Source: Flavobacterium sp. UBA6721 (GTDB lineage Bacteria > Bacteroidota > Bacteroidia > Flavobacteriales > Flavobacteriaceae). From it: a stretch of DNA of 49,547 bases. The notes beneath the pieces were generated by a model. That model was not told the DNA's origin, ran no database searches, and was given only the letters and a program-made list of their open reading frames with translations. Within the stretch, counting starts at the first letter, position 1. Every line of letters starts with the position of its first letter. The position numbers and the translations under genes are program-made. Below, piece by piece: positions 25,833 to 34,264 of the stretch. The stretch is taken from positions 1-49,547 of the forward strand of contig DKIJ01000001.1 in NCBI GenBank assembly GCA_002454195.1, in the 5' to 3' direction.

Positions 25833-26381
25833 ATGACAACACATTTGGCTTTACTTCGCGGTATCAACGTGTCTGGACACAACATGATGAAAATGGATGC
25901 ATTACAAAAAATGCTTGAAAATATGGGCTTTACTAATGTTAAAACCTATATTCAAACGGGTAATGTTTTTGTCACTAGCGAAGAAGAAAGTCCAGCTGCA
26001 GTAGGATTTAAAATCAAACAAGAAATTTTTAAAACCTTTGGCCATGATGTCCCTGTAGTTGTTATTAACAAAGAAGATTTAATTGCTTGTCAAGAAAACA
26101 ATCCCTTTTTGAAAGAAAACAATGTAGATACTAAAAAACTCTACGTAGCATTTGTTTCAATGGAATTGCATAAAGACAGAATTCACGATCTTAAAATGAG
26201 TCAAGTAAAACCAGATGAAGTTCATATAAACAGCAATAAAATATTTATAAAATATGCTGTTTCGGCTGGAAAGACAAGATTAGACCAAAAATATATTGAA
26301 AAAAAACTAAATCTTACGGCTACAATACGTAACTGGAATACGGTAACACATTTACTAAAAATGTACAATGAAGAAGCATAA
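25833..26381 (+). CDS. DUF1697 family protein
   Basis: A 182-residue protein with the DUF1697 start LALLRGINVSGHNMMKMDAL, followed by YIQTGNVFVTS, and the C-terminal RNWNTVTHLLKM. The family is widespread and of unknown function. It starts 14 bp after the HAD gene and closes a four-gene plus-strand run. It has no signal peptide or membrane segment. Confidence 0.85.
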   Translation: MTTHLALLRGINVSGHNMMKMDALQKMLENMGFTNVKTYIQTGNVFVTSEEESPAAVGFKIKQEIFKTFGHDVPVVVINKEDLIACQENNPFLKENNVDTKKLYVAFVSMELHKDRIHDLKMSQVKPDEVHINSNKIFIKYAVSAGKTRLDQKYIEKKLNLTATIRNWNTVTHLLKMYNEEA

Positions 26382-26505
26382 CCAACTCATCAACTGAGAA
26401 TTTGATATATTTTATTTCTAAAAAATACAATTAACCTAAAAAGAACAACTCCATTTTTTAAATTCATAAAAACACTCAAAACTACGTAATTTAAACTATA
26501 AAAAT

Positions 26506-26521
26506 TAAGTACTAATACTTA
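26506..26521. promoter_or_regulatory. Regulon palindrome upstream of the crp/fnr gene
   Basis: TAAGTA-CTAA-TACTTA, a perfect 6-4-6 inverted repeat. A TATTTTTG box fitting TAnnTTTG follows at 26529-26536, and the gene starts at 26580. The site suggests autoregulation by the encoded Crp/Fnr protein. Confidence 0.75.
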
Positions 26522-26579
26522 TTTTATTTATTTTTGTTTTATTGATAACTGAGTTCAACTCATCTAAAATATAAAACAA

Positions 26580-27278
26580 ATGAGAGGAATTACTACTGTA
26601 TGTACAAACTGCATCAACACTAATTGTTTTATTAAAAAGCACATACATCTAGAAAAAATGCAGGATTTTGTTTTAGAAAAAACAAATTATACTTGCAAAA
26701 AAGGGCAACAATTCATGATTGAAGGCGCTCCTATGCAAGGTTTGTATTTTATCCATAAAGGAAAGGTAAAGGTTTTAAAAACGGGAATTTACGGCAAAGA
26801 ACAAATTGTTCGCCTTACTACTGATGGAGATACTTTAGGCTTTAGAGGATTTGGAACCACGAATCGCTATCTAATTGCGGCTTCGGCAATTGAAGATACT
26901 GTTTTATGCAATTTTAGTAACGATGTAATGCACGCCATTCTAAAATCAATTCCTGAATTTACTTATGATATGATGTTATTCTATGCCGAAGAACTGAACA
27001 AAAGTGAAAACAGAGTGAAAAAAATTGCTCAAATGAATGTTCGCGAAAGAGTAATCGACATCCTTTTGTATTTGCATAAAAAATTCGGACACACTAACAA
27101 CTTACTCAATATCAACTTATCAAGAAAAGAAATTGCTGATTTTGCTGGTACAACCGATGAACAAGTAACTCGTATACTTTCGAGTCTAAAAAAAGAAGGT
27201 GTAATTAAAATCGTTAATAAAAAAATTGGAATCTTACAGCTCAACAAATTGAATGCTGAAATCGCCGAACACAAATAA
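26580..27278 (+). CDS. Crp/Fnr-family regulator with N-terminal cysteine cluster
   Basis: A 232-residue regulator. The N-terminus carries C8-x2-C11-x4-C16, close to the C-x2-C-x5-C of FNR, with another cysteine at 110 in the effector domain, so an FeS-based O2 or NO sensor is possible. Residues 30-140 are a cyclic-nucleotide-binding-type barrel (LYFIHKGKVKVL). Residues 155-225 are the winged helix, with LSRKEIADFAGTTDEQVTRILSSLKK (quoted only in part: IADFAGTTDEQVTRIL). The recognition helix has E-x-x-T-R, like the E-x-x-S-R of FNR. Its promoter carries the same palindrome as nrtA, nitrate reductase and moeA, so it is the best candidate controller of nitrate and Moco genes. Confidence 0.88.
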   Translation: MRGITTVCTNCINTNCFIKKHIHLEKMQDFVLEKTNYTCKKGQQFMIEGAPMQGLYFIHKGKVKVLKTGIYGKEQIVRLTTDGDTLGFRGFGTTNRYLIAASAIEDTVLCNFSNDVMHAILKSIPEFTYDMMLFYAEELNKSENRVKKIAQMNVRERVIDILLYLHKKFGHTNNLLNINLSRKEIADFAGTTDEQVTRILSSLKKEGVIKIVNKKIGILQLNKLNAEIAEHK

Positions 27279-27283
27279 AAAAA

Positions 27284-28333
27284 TTAAACTAAAGATTTTA
27301 AAATCGCTTTACGCTTAATTTTTCCGCTTTCAGTAGTTTCAAATTCAGGGACGAAAAACAAAGCTTTTGGCTTTTCATATTTTTCTAACAAATGAAATAT
27401 TGTATCGTCAAAATCTTTATTGTTACTTTCTATAACTAAAACTAATTTTTCGCCTAAAACAGCGTCTGGAATACCTCCAACAAAAAAACGAGAAGAAATA
27501 CTATTGCTCAATTTTTTCTCAATTTTTTCAGGAATCAATTTGACACCGCCACTATTAACCACATTATCAATACGTCCTAAAAGAATAAATTGGTTTTCAT
27601 TTATCATCTGGACTAAATCGTTAGTAAACAATCGCTCTTCGCTCACCAACGGTGCATCTATAACCAAACATTCATTGTCATCTTGCGAAATACGCACATT
27701 GGGTAATATCGAAAATGCTGTTTCTCCCACTCGCTTTGCTGCTATATGTGTTATGGTTTCGGTCATACCATAGGTTTCATAAACCTTAGTTTTTAAACCT
27801 ACTAATTTTTGCTCTAAACTACTATCCATTTTAGCGCCACCCACAATAAGTTGGTTAACCTTGTGCAAATCATGAAAAGAGTTTTGAACTTGCATAGGCA
27901 CCATTGCAACAAAATCATATTTTTTATTCAATAAAGTTAATGGAGTCGAACTAGGTGGAACAATATCAATTTCTAAACCTAAAATAAAACTTCTCACCAA
28001 CATCATCTTACCAGCAATGAACTGAACAGGCAAACAACATAAAGCCGTATCACCTGGTTTTAAACCAAAAAAATCACCCGTAGCTAAGGCTGAATTCACA
28101 AGAGCTTGTTTGCTTTTTCGAATAATCTTTGGAACTCCTGTGGTACCCGATGTTTGCAAATCGATATGCCAATTATCATCAAACCAATCCAATAAAAATT
28201 CCCCCAGCGCTTTTTCATGCTCATCGCCTTCCTTAATAAAGTAATAAGCCGCCACTCTTAATTCCTCCCCTTTTAAGTGAACTCCGTTGAATTTAAAATA
28301 ATTATGAATGTTTTTATAGATAACCTTTTTCAT
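27284..28333 (-). CDS. menE: AMP-forming acyl-CoA ligase, probably MenE
   Basis: A 349-residue adenylate-forming enzyme with the P-loop LQTSGTTGVPKIIRKSK, the YGMTETITHIA motif, and the C-terminal LGRIDNVVNSGGVKLIPEKIE hinge (in part). The final lysine region GKIKRKAIL is present. The compact length and divergent N-terminus fit the Bacteroidota o-succinylbenzoate-CoA ligase of menaquinone synthesis, though no other men gene is in the window. It converges on the crp/fnr gene, with 5 bp between the stop codons. Its start is 3 bp from the CPBP gene's stop. Confidence 0.8.
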   Translation of the reverse strand: MKKVIYKNIHNYFKFNGVHLKGEELRVAAYYFIKEGDEHEKALGEFLLDWFDDNWHIDLQTSGTTGVPKIIRKSKQALVNSALATGDFFGLKPGDTALCCLPVQFIAGKMMLVRSFILGLEIDIVPPSSTPLTLLNKKYDFVAMVPMQVQNSFHDLHKVNQLIVGGAKMDSSLEQKLVGLKTKVYETYGMTETITHIAAKRVGETAFSILPNVRISQDDNECLVIDAPLVSEERLFTNDLVQMINENQFILLGRIDNVVNSGGVKLIPEKIEKKLSNSISSRFFVGGIPDAVLGEKLVLVIESNNKDFDDTIFHLLEKYEKPKALFFVPEFETTESGKIKRKAILKSLV

Positions 28334-28336
28334 AAA

Positions 28337-29260
28337 CTAGAAATTAGTATCGATTGAACCAAATAACTTTTGTTTCCAATTACTCCATTTGTATTTTCTA
28401 CTAAATATAAGTAAAAGTAAAGGGTAAATCAAGACTACTGGTAGAATAATATCTAAGCCTGCACGAGGTTCTGACATGTCTTTAAATATAGAATAGGTTT
28501 GAAAAGCAGACCAATCTGAGGTAACCAACAAAGCTCCTATTAAATTATTAGCGGCATGAAAACCTAGTGCCAACTCCATTCCGTCGTCCATCAATGTGAT
28601 GATTCCTAAAAACAATCCTGTACCAATATAATAGACAAATATTAGGTTTCCAATCTTATCAACTTCAGGATTTAAATAATGCATAGCTCCAAATATTAGC
28701 GAAGTCATCACTAATGGAAACCATTTATTTTTAGCCAAATTACCAAATCCCTGCATCAAATATCCTCTAAAAATATATTCTTCTGAACTGGTCTGAAAAG
28801 GGATTAAAACAACAGCAATAAGCACTAAAACAGCAAAAGGAAGCGGTTTAAAATCTACAATGTACAAATCAGGATTTAAAAAATAATACACTAATGTAGA
28901 AACAATTGATATGGAGGCCCAAATTCCGAAAGAAAAGCCAATTCTACCCCAGTCAACTTTGTCTCGGGAGGTTGTAACCGAAAGCATCGTTTGTTTATGG
29001 AAAAATTTTACAACAAAAACAATCGCAGCAAATGCAAAAACAAAAGAGAGTAGTAATAAGAAAAGAGTCAAATTTGATTCTAAAAAATGCATCACTGCTT
29101 CTTGTGTCATTGGATAACTTTCGCCAGTTGTCATCGTTTTGGTCATAATAGCGATTATAAGTGGAAGCTGACCTATAAAAGACATTCCAATAATTATTGC
29201 TGAACCCAATAGATACTTCCAAAATGGATTATCTTTTCGAATACTTTGCTCTATAAACAT
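28337..29260 (-). CDS. CPBP-family intramembrane metalloprotease
   Basis: A 307-residue polytopic membrane protein with about eight hydrophobic helices. The Abi/CPBP motif SSEEYIFRGYLMQGF (E-E-x3-R) is followed by FGAMHYLNP with a metal-binding histidine, and then LGFHAANN with a second one. Members include CAAX-processing proteases and bacteriocin-immunity proteins. The substrate is unknown here. It precedes menE in a two-gene operon. Confidence 0.85.
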   Translation of the reverse strand: MFIEQSIRKDNPFWKYLLGSAIIIGMSFIGQLPLIIAIMTKTMTTGESYPMTQEAVMHFLESNLTLFLLLLSFVFAFAAIVFVVKFFHKQTMLSVTTSRDKVDWGRIGFSFGIWASISIVSTLVYYFLNPDLYIVDFKPLPFAVLVLIAVVLIPFQTSSEEYIFRGYLMQGFGNLAKNKWFPLVMTSLIFGAMHYLNPEVDKIGNLIFVYYIGTGLFLGIITLMDDGMELALGFHAANNLIGALLVTSDWSAFQTYSIFKDMSEPRAGLDIILPVVLIYPLLLLIFSRKYKWSNWKQKLFGSIDTNF

Positions 29261-29289
29261 TTTTTTAACGATTTAAATAGTAGTATTAA

Positions 29290-29322
29290 ACTTTCGTAAG
29301 TTATTTTTGCTACTTCGAAAGT
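29290..29322. promoter_or_regulatory. Promoter flanked by an inverted repeat, upstream of arsC-like gene
   Basis: ACTTTCG (29290-29296) and CGAAAGT (29316-29322) face each other around a TATTTTTG box (29302-29309) that fits the -7 consensus. A regulator binding the repeat would straddle the promoter. Confidence 0.4.
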
Positions 29323-29356
29323 ACCTTTTTTATTTCACATTATAAAACCAGAATTC

Positions 29357-29701
29357 ATGATTGAAGTATATCATAATCCACGTTGTGGAAAATCAAGAAA
29401 TTGTTTGGCTTTTTTAGAAAATGCAAATCAAGAATATACAATTATTAAATATCTAGAAGAAACTCCTAGTACTGATGAACTTACATCAGTGTTATCAAAG
29501 CTAAAATTGAAACCAATAGATCTAATTCGTCAAAAAGAAAAAATCTGGATTGAAAATTACAAAAATCAAGAAATGACAGATGAAGCTATTATTCAAGCAA
29601 TGGTCAATCATCCTATTTTAATTGAAAGACCTATCATCATCAAAGGAAACGAAGCCATTATTGCTCGCGATATGGATAAAATTGAAGCTTTCTTTAGTTA
29701 A
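29357..29701 (+). CDS. arsC: ArsC-family thioredoxin-fold reductase
   Basis: A 114-residue protein of the glutaredoxin-dependent ArsC family. The catalytic cysteine is Cys10 in YHNPRCGKSRN, the standard ArsC loop. The C-terminal half has HPILIERPIIIKGNEAIIAR, with the arginines expected for oxyanion binding. No other arsenic gene is nearby, so it may be the housekeeping YffB-like paralogue rather than a resistance enzyme. It is a single gene followed by the TonB receptor on the same strand. Confidence 0.83.
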   Translation: MIEVYHNPRCGKSRNCLAFLENANQEYTIIKYLEETPSTDELTSVLSKLKLKPIDLIRQKEKIWIENYKNQEMTDEAIIQAMVNHPILIERPIIIKGNEAIIARDMDKIEAFFS

Positions 29702-29790
29702 ACAAATAACTTTTTAACAGCAATTTAACATCCTTGGTTTTAAACCTAATCGGTTTTTTTTATTCAAAGGAAAAACATAAAACAACAAAA

Positions 29791-32280
29791 ATGCAACGAC
29801 CTTTTAAATTATTTTTAAGCCTTAGTTTATTTTTTATTTGCCTTACTAATTACGCAAAAACAATAGACCCTGTGAATGATCCAGTAAAGGAAAAAGTGAA
29901 AATCACAGGAACAGTAATCGAAAAAACAACTAAACAACCGCTGGAATACGCAACAATTACTATTACTGATTCAAAAAATCCTAAAGTTATTTCGGGAGGA
30001 ATTACGAACGCTAAGGGAGGATTTGCAATTGAAGTTGCACCAGGAATCTACAACATCAAAATTGAATTTATTTCTTTTAAAGCGGTTGAATTCAACAATC
30101 GCTCTTTTGAAAAAAATAGCGATTTAGGAACAATCGTTCTTTCTGAAGACGCCGCTGTTTTGAATGAAGTAGTTGTACGTGCCGAAAAATCTACAGTTGA
30201 AATAAAATTAGACAAAAAAGTATACAACGTAGGTCAAGATATGATTGTAAAAGGTGGAACAGTGAGCAATGTGCTTGAAAATGTTCCTTCGGTAACAGTT
30301 GACGTAGAAGGAAATGTAAGTTTACGTGGTAATGAAAATGTCCGTATTTTTATTGACGGACGCCCTTCTAACTCATTAAATATGGCCGAAGCACTACGCC
30401 AAATTCCAGCAGATGCTATCGATAAAGTAGAAGTAATTACTAATCCATCCGCTAGATACGATGCCGAAGGTGGTGCTGGTATTTTAAATATTGTTTTGAA
30501 AAAAGGAAAAAATTTAGGTTTTAATGGAAGTTTTATCGCTTCAACAGGTATTCCAGAAACCTATGGTTTAAGTGGTGATTTGAATTTTAAAACTAAAAAA
30601 TTAAACTTCTTCACTTCTACAGGATACAACTATAGAACTAGTGAAGGTGCAGGTTTAACCTATTCTCAATTATTAGACAGTAATAAAAACACCATTGGTT
30701 ATACTAATGAAGATAAAAATACTGAACGTATAAGAAAAGGAATTTCCAGTAAAACTGGCGTAGAATGGACCGTAGCTCCTAATACTTTTTGGACAAATTC
30801 TATAAGTTACAGAGATGATCGAGGTAGTAATAATGATTTAGTTAACTATAATTCTTTTGATGGAAGTTATAATTTCATCTCTAAACGTTACCGTTTAAGC
30901 GAAGGAGATGATAATGGAAACGACACCGAGTTTGCTTCTAACTTCTTAAAAAACTTCAATAATAATGGGCACAAATTAACCGTTGATTTTTCATACGCTA
31001 CGAATAATGACACTGAAAATGCTCTAATTACCGATGAAACCTTAAACAGTAACACCCCAGCAACGTATGACACTACCTTTAACAAACAAAAACAAAACAT
31101 GATTCAAGTTCAAACAGATTATGTTTTACCTTTTGAAAATGGTAGTCAATTTGAAATGGGATATAAAGGAAATTTTAATAACCTAGACAACATTTATAGT
31201 GTTACCACTGATGATCAAGGAAATCCAATAAATAGTTTCCTATCGAATACTTTAGAATACAATGAGCGTATCAATGCTTTGTACACACAATATGGATTTA
31301 AATTAAAAAAAATCTCTTATCTATTTGGCTTACGTTGGGAAGATACTCAAATTGATGTAAACCTGTTAGATACCCAAAATTTCAATACCAAAAAGTACAA
31401 TAACTTTTTCCCAAGCGCATTCATCAACTATGAAATTTCAGATGAAAGCAGTGTTTCTTTAAGTTACAGTAAACGATTATCAAGACCTAGAGGACGTTTC
31501 TTAAATCCAGCCACCAACTATTCGAGTAATATTAACCTGTTTAGAGGTAATCCTGATTTAGATCCTTCATTTACAGATAAATTTGATTTAGGATATTTAA
31601 AAAAATGGGAAAAAGTAACATTTAGTACTTCGATGTTTTTTGAAAACACAAAAGATGTTTTCTCTTTTGTAAGAACAGAAACAGGAGATTATGTGGGTAA
31701 TAATCCTGTAGTTTTAAGTAGTCCTATCAATCTTGCTAAGGAACAACAATTTGGATTTGAATTTACACTAAATTACAATCCTACCAAAACATGGAAATTA
31801 AATAGTAGTTTCAATTTATCAAATTCTAAAACTACTGGAAGTTATACCTATACCAATGTTAACAACGAAGTAAAAACACAAGAACTTAATAATGAGGCTT
31901 TCTCTTGGTTCTCTAGAGTAAGTTCTAGATTAACATTACCCTATAAAATTGATTGGCAAATTAATGGAATGTATTTTGGACCAAGAAAAACAGCTCAAGG
32001 TAAGAGTTTAGGAAACTACGTTATCAATACGGCATTTAGTAAAGATGTTTTGAAAGATAAAGGAACAATTGCTTTTAATGTGAGTGATCTTTTCAATTCC
32101 AGAAAAATGAAAAATGATGTAAACTTACCAAGTGTTATTTCATATAGTGAATACCAATGGAGAAGAAGACAATTCAATCTATCTTTTACTTACCGTTTGA
32201 ACATGAAAAAAACGGATAAACCTAAGCAACAAAGAAATAACAATGACGGCGGTGGTGACGGCGGTGAATTCCCAGGATAA
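29791..32280 (+). CDS. TonB-dependent outer-membrane receptor
   Basis: The frame opens at 29734, but the ATG at 29791 gives a proper signal peptide (MQRPFKLFLSLSLFFICLTNYA) and 829 residues. After it come a carboxypeptidase-regulatory-like beta-sandwich (VTGT-type start, here ITGTVIEKTTKQPLEYATI), a plug domain (VLENVPSVTVDVEGNVSLRG, then IDGRPSN, then KVEVITNPSARYDAEG), and a long barrel of the outer-membrane beta-barrel family. The C-terminus is an unusual Gln/Asn/Asp/Gly-rich tail (KQQRNNNDGGGDGGEFPG). The substrate is unknown. No SusD-like partner is adjacent, so it is not a polysaccharide-utilisation pair. Confidence 0.88.
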   Translation: MQRPFKLFLSLSLFFICLTNYAKTIDPVNDPVKEKVKITGTVIEKTTKQPLEYATITITDSKNPKVISGGITNAKGGFAIEVAPGIYNIKIEFISFKAVEFNNRSFEKNSDLGTIVLSEDAAVLNEVVVRAEKSTVEIKLDKKVYNVGQDMIVKGGTVSNVLENVPSVTVDVEGNVSLRGNENVRIFIDGRPSNSLNMAEALRQIPADAIDKVEVITNPSARYDAEGGAGILNIVLKKGKNLGFNGSFIASTGIPETYGLSGDLNFKTKKLNFFTSTGYNYRTSEGAGLTYSQLLDSNKNTIGYTNEDKNTERIRKGISSKTGVEWTVAPNTFWTNSISYRDDRGSNNDLVNYNSFDGSYNFISKRYRLSEGDDNGNDTEFASNFLKNFNNNGHKLTVDFSYATNNDTENALITDETLNSNTPATYDTTFNKQKQNMIQVQTDYVLPFENGSQFEMGYKGNFNNLDNIYSVTTDDQGNPINSFLSNTLEYNERINALYTQYGFKLKKISYLFGLRWEDTQIDVNLLDTQNFNTKKYNNFFPSAFINYEISDESSVSLSYSKRLSRPRGRFLNPATNYSSNINLFRGNPDLDPSFTDKFDLGYLKKWEKVTFSTSMFFENTKDVFSFVRTETGDYVGNNPVVLSSPINLAKEQQFGFEFTLNYNPTKTWKLNSSFNLSNSKTTGSYTYTNVNNEVKTQELNNEAFSWFSRVSSRLTLPYKIDWQINGMYFGPRKTAQGKSLGNYVINTAFSKDVLKDKGTIAFNVSDLFNSRKMKNDVNLPSVISYSEYQWRRRQFNLSFTYRLNMKKTDKPKQQRNNNDGGGDGGEFPG

Positions 32281-32307
32281 TATTTAAGAATACCCAAATA
32301 AAAAAAG

Positions 32308-32338
32308 CCAAATTCCAAATGTAAATATTGGAATTTGG
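32308..32338 (+). terminator. Terminator of the TonB receptor gene
   Basis: CCAAATTCCAA (32308-32318) pairs with TTGGAATTTGG (32328-32338), followed by ATTTTTTATT on the plus strand. Confidence 0.8.
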
Positions 32339-32369
32339 ATTTTTTATTGGAATTTAATTTTTGAACATA

Positions 32370-32400
32370 AAAAAAGGATTCGTAAAACGAATCCTTTTTT
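32370..32400. terminator. Bidirectional terminator before the small membrane-protein gene
   Basis: GGATTCGT (32376-32383) pairs with ACGAATCC (32387-32394) around AAA, with an A-run on the left and a T-run on the right. It ends the minus-strand small gene at 32413 and backs up the TonB receptor terminator. Confidence 0.85.
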
Positions 32401-32412
32401 ATTAAATCTCCA

Positions 32413-32577
32413 TTATAGAGATTCTTGATTTTTTGCTTTCTTTTCTTTGAATCTTTCCCAAGCAGCACCACCTACCCAATAAGATACGAAGCTCACTAGG
32501 AAAAACATTAACCAAAATCCCATAGTAAGGATGGTTAAGAAAAGTAAAAAGCCTAAATACTGTGAAAATTCAAACAT
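32413..32577 (-). CDS. Small membrane protein, unknown function
   Basis: The likely start is the ATG at 32577, giving 54 residues: MFEFSQYLGFLLFLTILTMG begins the protein. A long hydrophobic stretch to about residue 38 could span the membrane once or twice, ending in a charged tail (WERFKEKKAKNQESL). A GGAAAA sequence lies just upstream of this ATG, and the gene is followed by its own bidirectional terminator. Both points support a real small gene. The frame can be extended to 73 residues, but the extra part is not membrane-like. No family is recognised. Confidence 0.65.
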   Translation of the reverse strand: MFEFSQYLGFLLFLTILTMGFWLMFFLVSFVSYWVGGAAWERFKEKKAKNQESL

Positions 32578-32746
32578 GTTTTCCGGAATTTTGAATGTAG
32601 CCACAAATGTAGCAGTTAATTTTTTTCTTAGCAATAAAATCAGCTGTCAATTTTCATAAAAATACATTTATGCGTACATTTAAACAGCCTTTTGTTAATT
32701 AAAAAAGTCAATCAAGCTAAAATCGCCTAAAAACAAATTCATAATC

Positions 32747-34132
32747 ATGCAATACCGAATAGAAAAAGACACCATGGAAGAAGTTAAAGTTCCTGCTGAC
32801 AAATATTGGGGCGCACAAACCGAACGTTCCCGAAATAATTTCAAAATTGGTCCTTCGGCTTCAATGCCTACAGCAATTATTATTGGTTTTGCTTATTTAA
32901 AAAAAGCAGCTGCTTTCGCTAATTGTGATTTAGGTGTTTTAAGTATTGATAAAAGAGATGCTATTGCGAGCGTTTGTGATGAAATTTTAGAAGGAAAGTT
33001 AGAAGATCAATTCCCTTTAGTGATTTGGCAAACGGGCTCCGGAACACAAAGCAATATGAATGTCAATGAAGTCATTGCTAACAGATCACAAATTTTAAAA
33101 GGATTGAAAATTGGCGAAGACGCCTCTTTTATAAAAGCCAATGATGATGTGAACAAATCACAATCTTCTAATGACACCTTCCCTACTGCAATGCACATTG
33201 CTGCATATAAAACCCTTGTTGAAAAGACAATTCCTGGAGTTGAACAATTACGAGATACATTAGATTTGAAATCGAAAGCATTTAAAGATGTAGTAAAAAT
33301 TGGCCGAACTCATCTAATGGATGCTACACCAATCACTTTAGGTCAAGAACTATCAGGATATGTAGCTCAACTCAGCCACGGATTGAAAGCATTAAAAAAC
33401 ACACTTCCTCATTTGTCGGAATTGGCTTTAGGAGGAACCGCCGTAGGAAACGGACTAAACACACCAAAAGGCTATGACACAAAAGCAGCCGAATATATTT
33501 CCCTATTTACTGGGCTTCCATTTGTAACTGCAACCAATAAATTTGAAGCCTTAGCGGCACATGATGCGATGGTAGAATCACACGGCGCTTTGAAACAATT
33601 AGCTGTTTCTTTGAACAAAATTGCCAATGATATCAGAATGCTTGCATCTGGACCACGATCAGGAATTGGTGAAATTCTAATTCCTGAAAACGAACCCGGT
33701 TCATCCATCATGCCTGGAAAAGTCAATCCTACTCAATGCGAAGCATTAACTATGGTTTGTGCTCAAATTATGGGAAATGATGTGGCAATAAGTATCGGAG
33801 GTATGCAAGGACATTACGAACTGAATGTTTTTAAACCCATGATAGCAGCCAACTTTCTACAATCGGCAAACTTGTTAGGAGATGCCTGTGCCTCATTCGA
33901 TGAACATTGTGCTCAAGGCATCGAACTCAATTACAAACGTATCAAAGAATTATTGGACAATTCGTTAATGTTGGTTACCGCATTGAATACTAAAATTGGA
34001 TATTACAAAGCTGCCGAAATTGCTCAAACGGCTCATAAAAACGGCACTAATCTCAAGGAAGAAGCTATCCGTTTGGGCTATATAACTGCTGAGGATTTTG
34101 ATAATTGGGTAAAACCAGAAGAGATGGTGTGA
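32747..34132 (+). CDS. fumC: Fumarate hydratase class II
   Basis: A 461-residue member of the fumarase/aspartase superfamily. Substrate-binding motifs are [45 protein letters not shown] and the signature loop [17 protein letters not shown]. Length and the [14 protein letters not shown] segment fit FumC rather than aspartase. It interconverts fumarate and malate in the TCA cycle. It is monocistronic and is followed by a dispersed element that also acts as a terminator. Confidence 0.95.
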   Translation: MQYRIEKDTMEEVKVPADKYWGAQTERSRNNFKIGPSASMPTAIIIGFAYLKKAAAFANCDLGVLSIDKRDAIASVCDEILEGKLEDQFPLVIWQTGSGTQSNMNVNEVIANRSQILKGLKIGEDASFIKANDDVNKSQSSNDTFPTAMHIAAYKTLVEKTIPGVEQLRDTLDLKSKAFKDVVKIGRTHLMDATPITLGQELSGYVAQLSHGLKALKNTLPHLSELALGGTAVGNGLNTPKGYDTKAAEYISLFTGLPFVTATNKFEALAAHDAMVESHGALKQLAVSLNKIANDIRMLASGPRSGIGEILIPENEPGSSIMPGKVNPTQCEALTMVCAQIMGNDVAISIGGMQGHYELNVFKPMIAANFLQSANLLGDACASFDEHCAQGIELNYKRIKELLDNSLMLVTALNTKIGYYKAAEIAQTAHKNGTNLKEEAIRLGYITAEDFDNWVKPEEMV

Positions 34133-34136
34133 TTTT

Positions 34137-34261
34137 TAACCGCAAAGTTCGCAAGTTTTTTATTCGGATTGTATTGATAAAACGCAAAGTCCACAAAGCT
34201 TTGCGAACTTTGCGTTTTCATTTAAATATCTTAAACAATTTCTTAGCGTGTTTTGCGGTTA
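34137..34261. repeat. Dispersed AACCGCAAAG-type element with internal terminator
   Basis: A 125-bp element bounded by 10-bp inverted ends TAACCGCAAA (34137-34146) and TTTGCGGTTA (34252-34261). Inside, AAAACGCAAAGT (34179-34190) and ACTTTGCGTTTT (34207-34218) form a perfect 12-bp stem. Words such as GCAAAGTTCGCAAG and TTTGCGAACTTTGCG are repeated. It sits between converging genes and probably terminates both. It looks like a small non-autonomous repeat, and similar CGCAAATTCGCAAATT bases lie at 16888-16902. Confidence 0.7.
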
Positions 34262-34264
34262 TTT

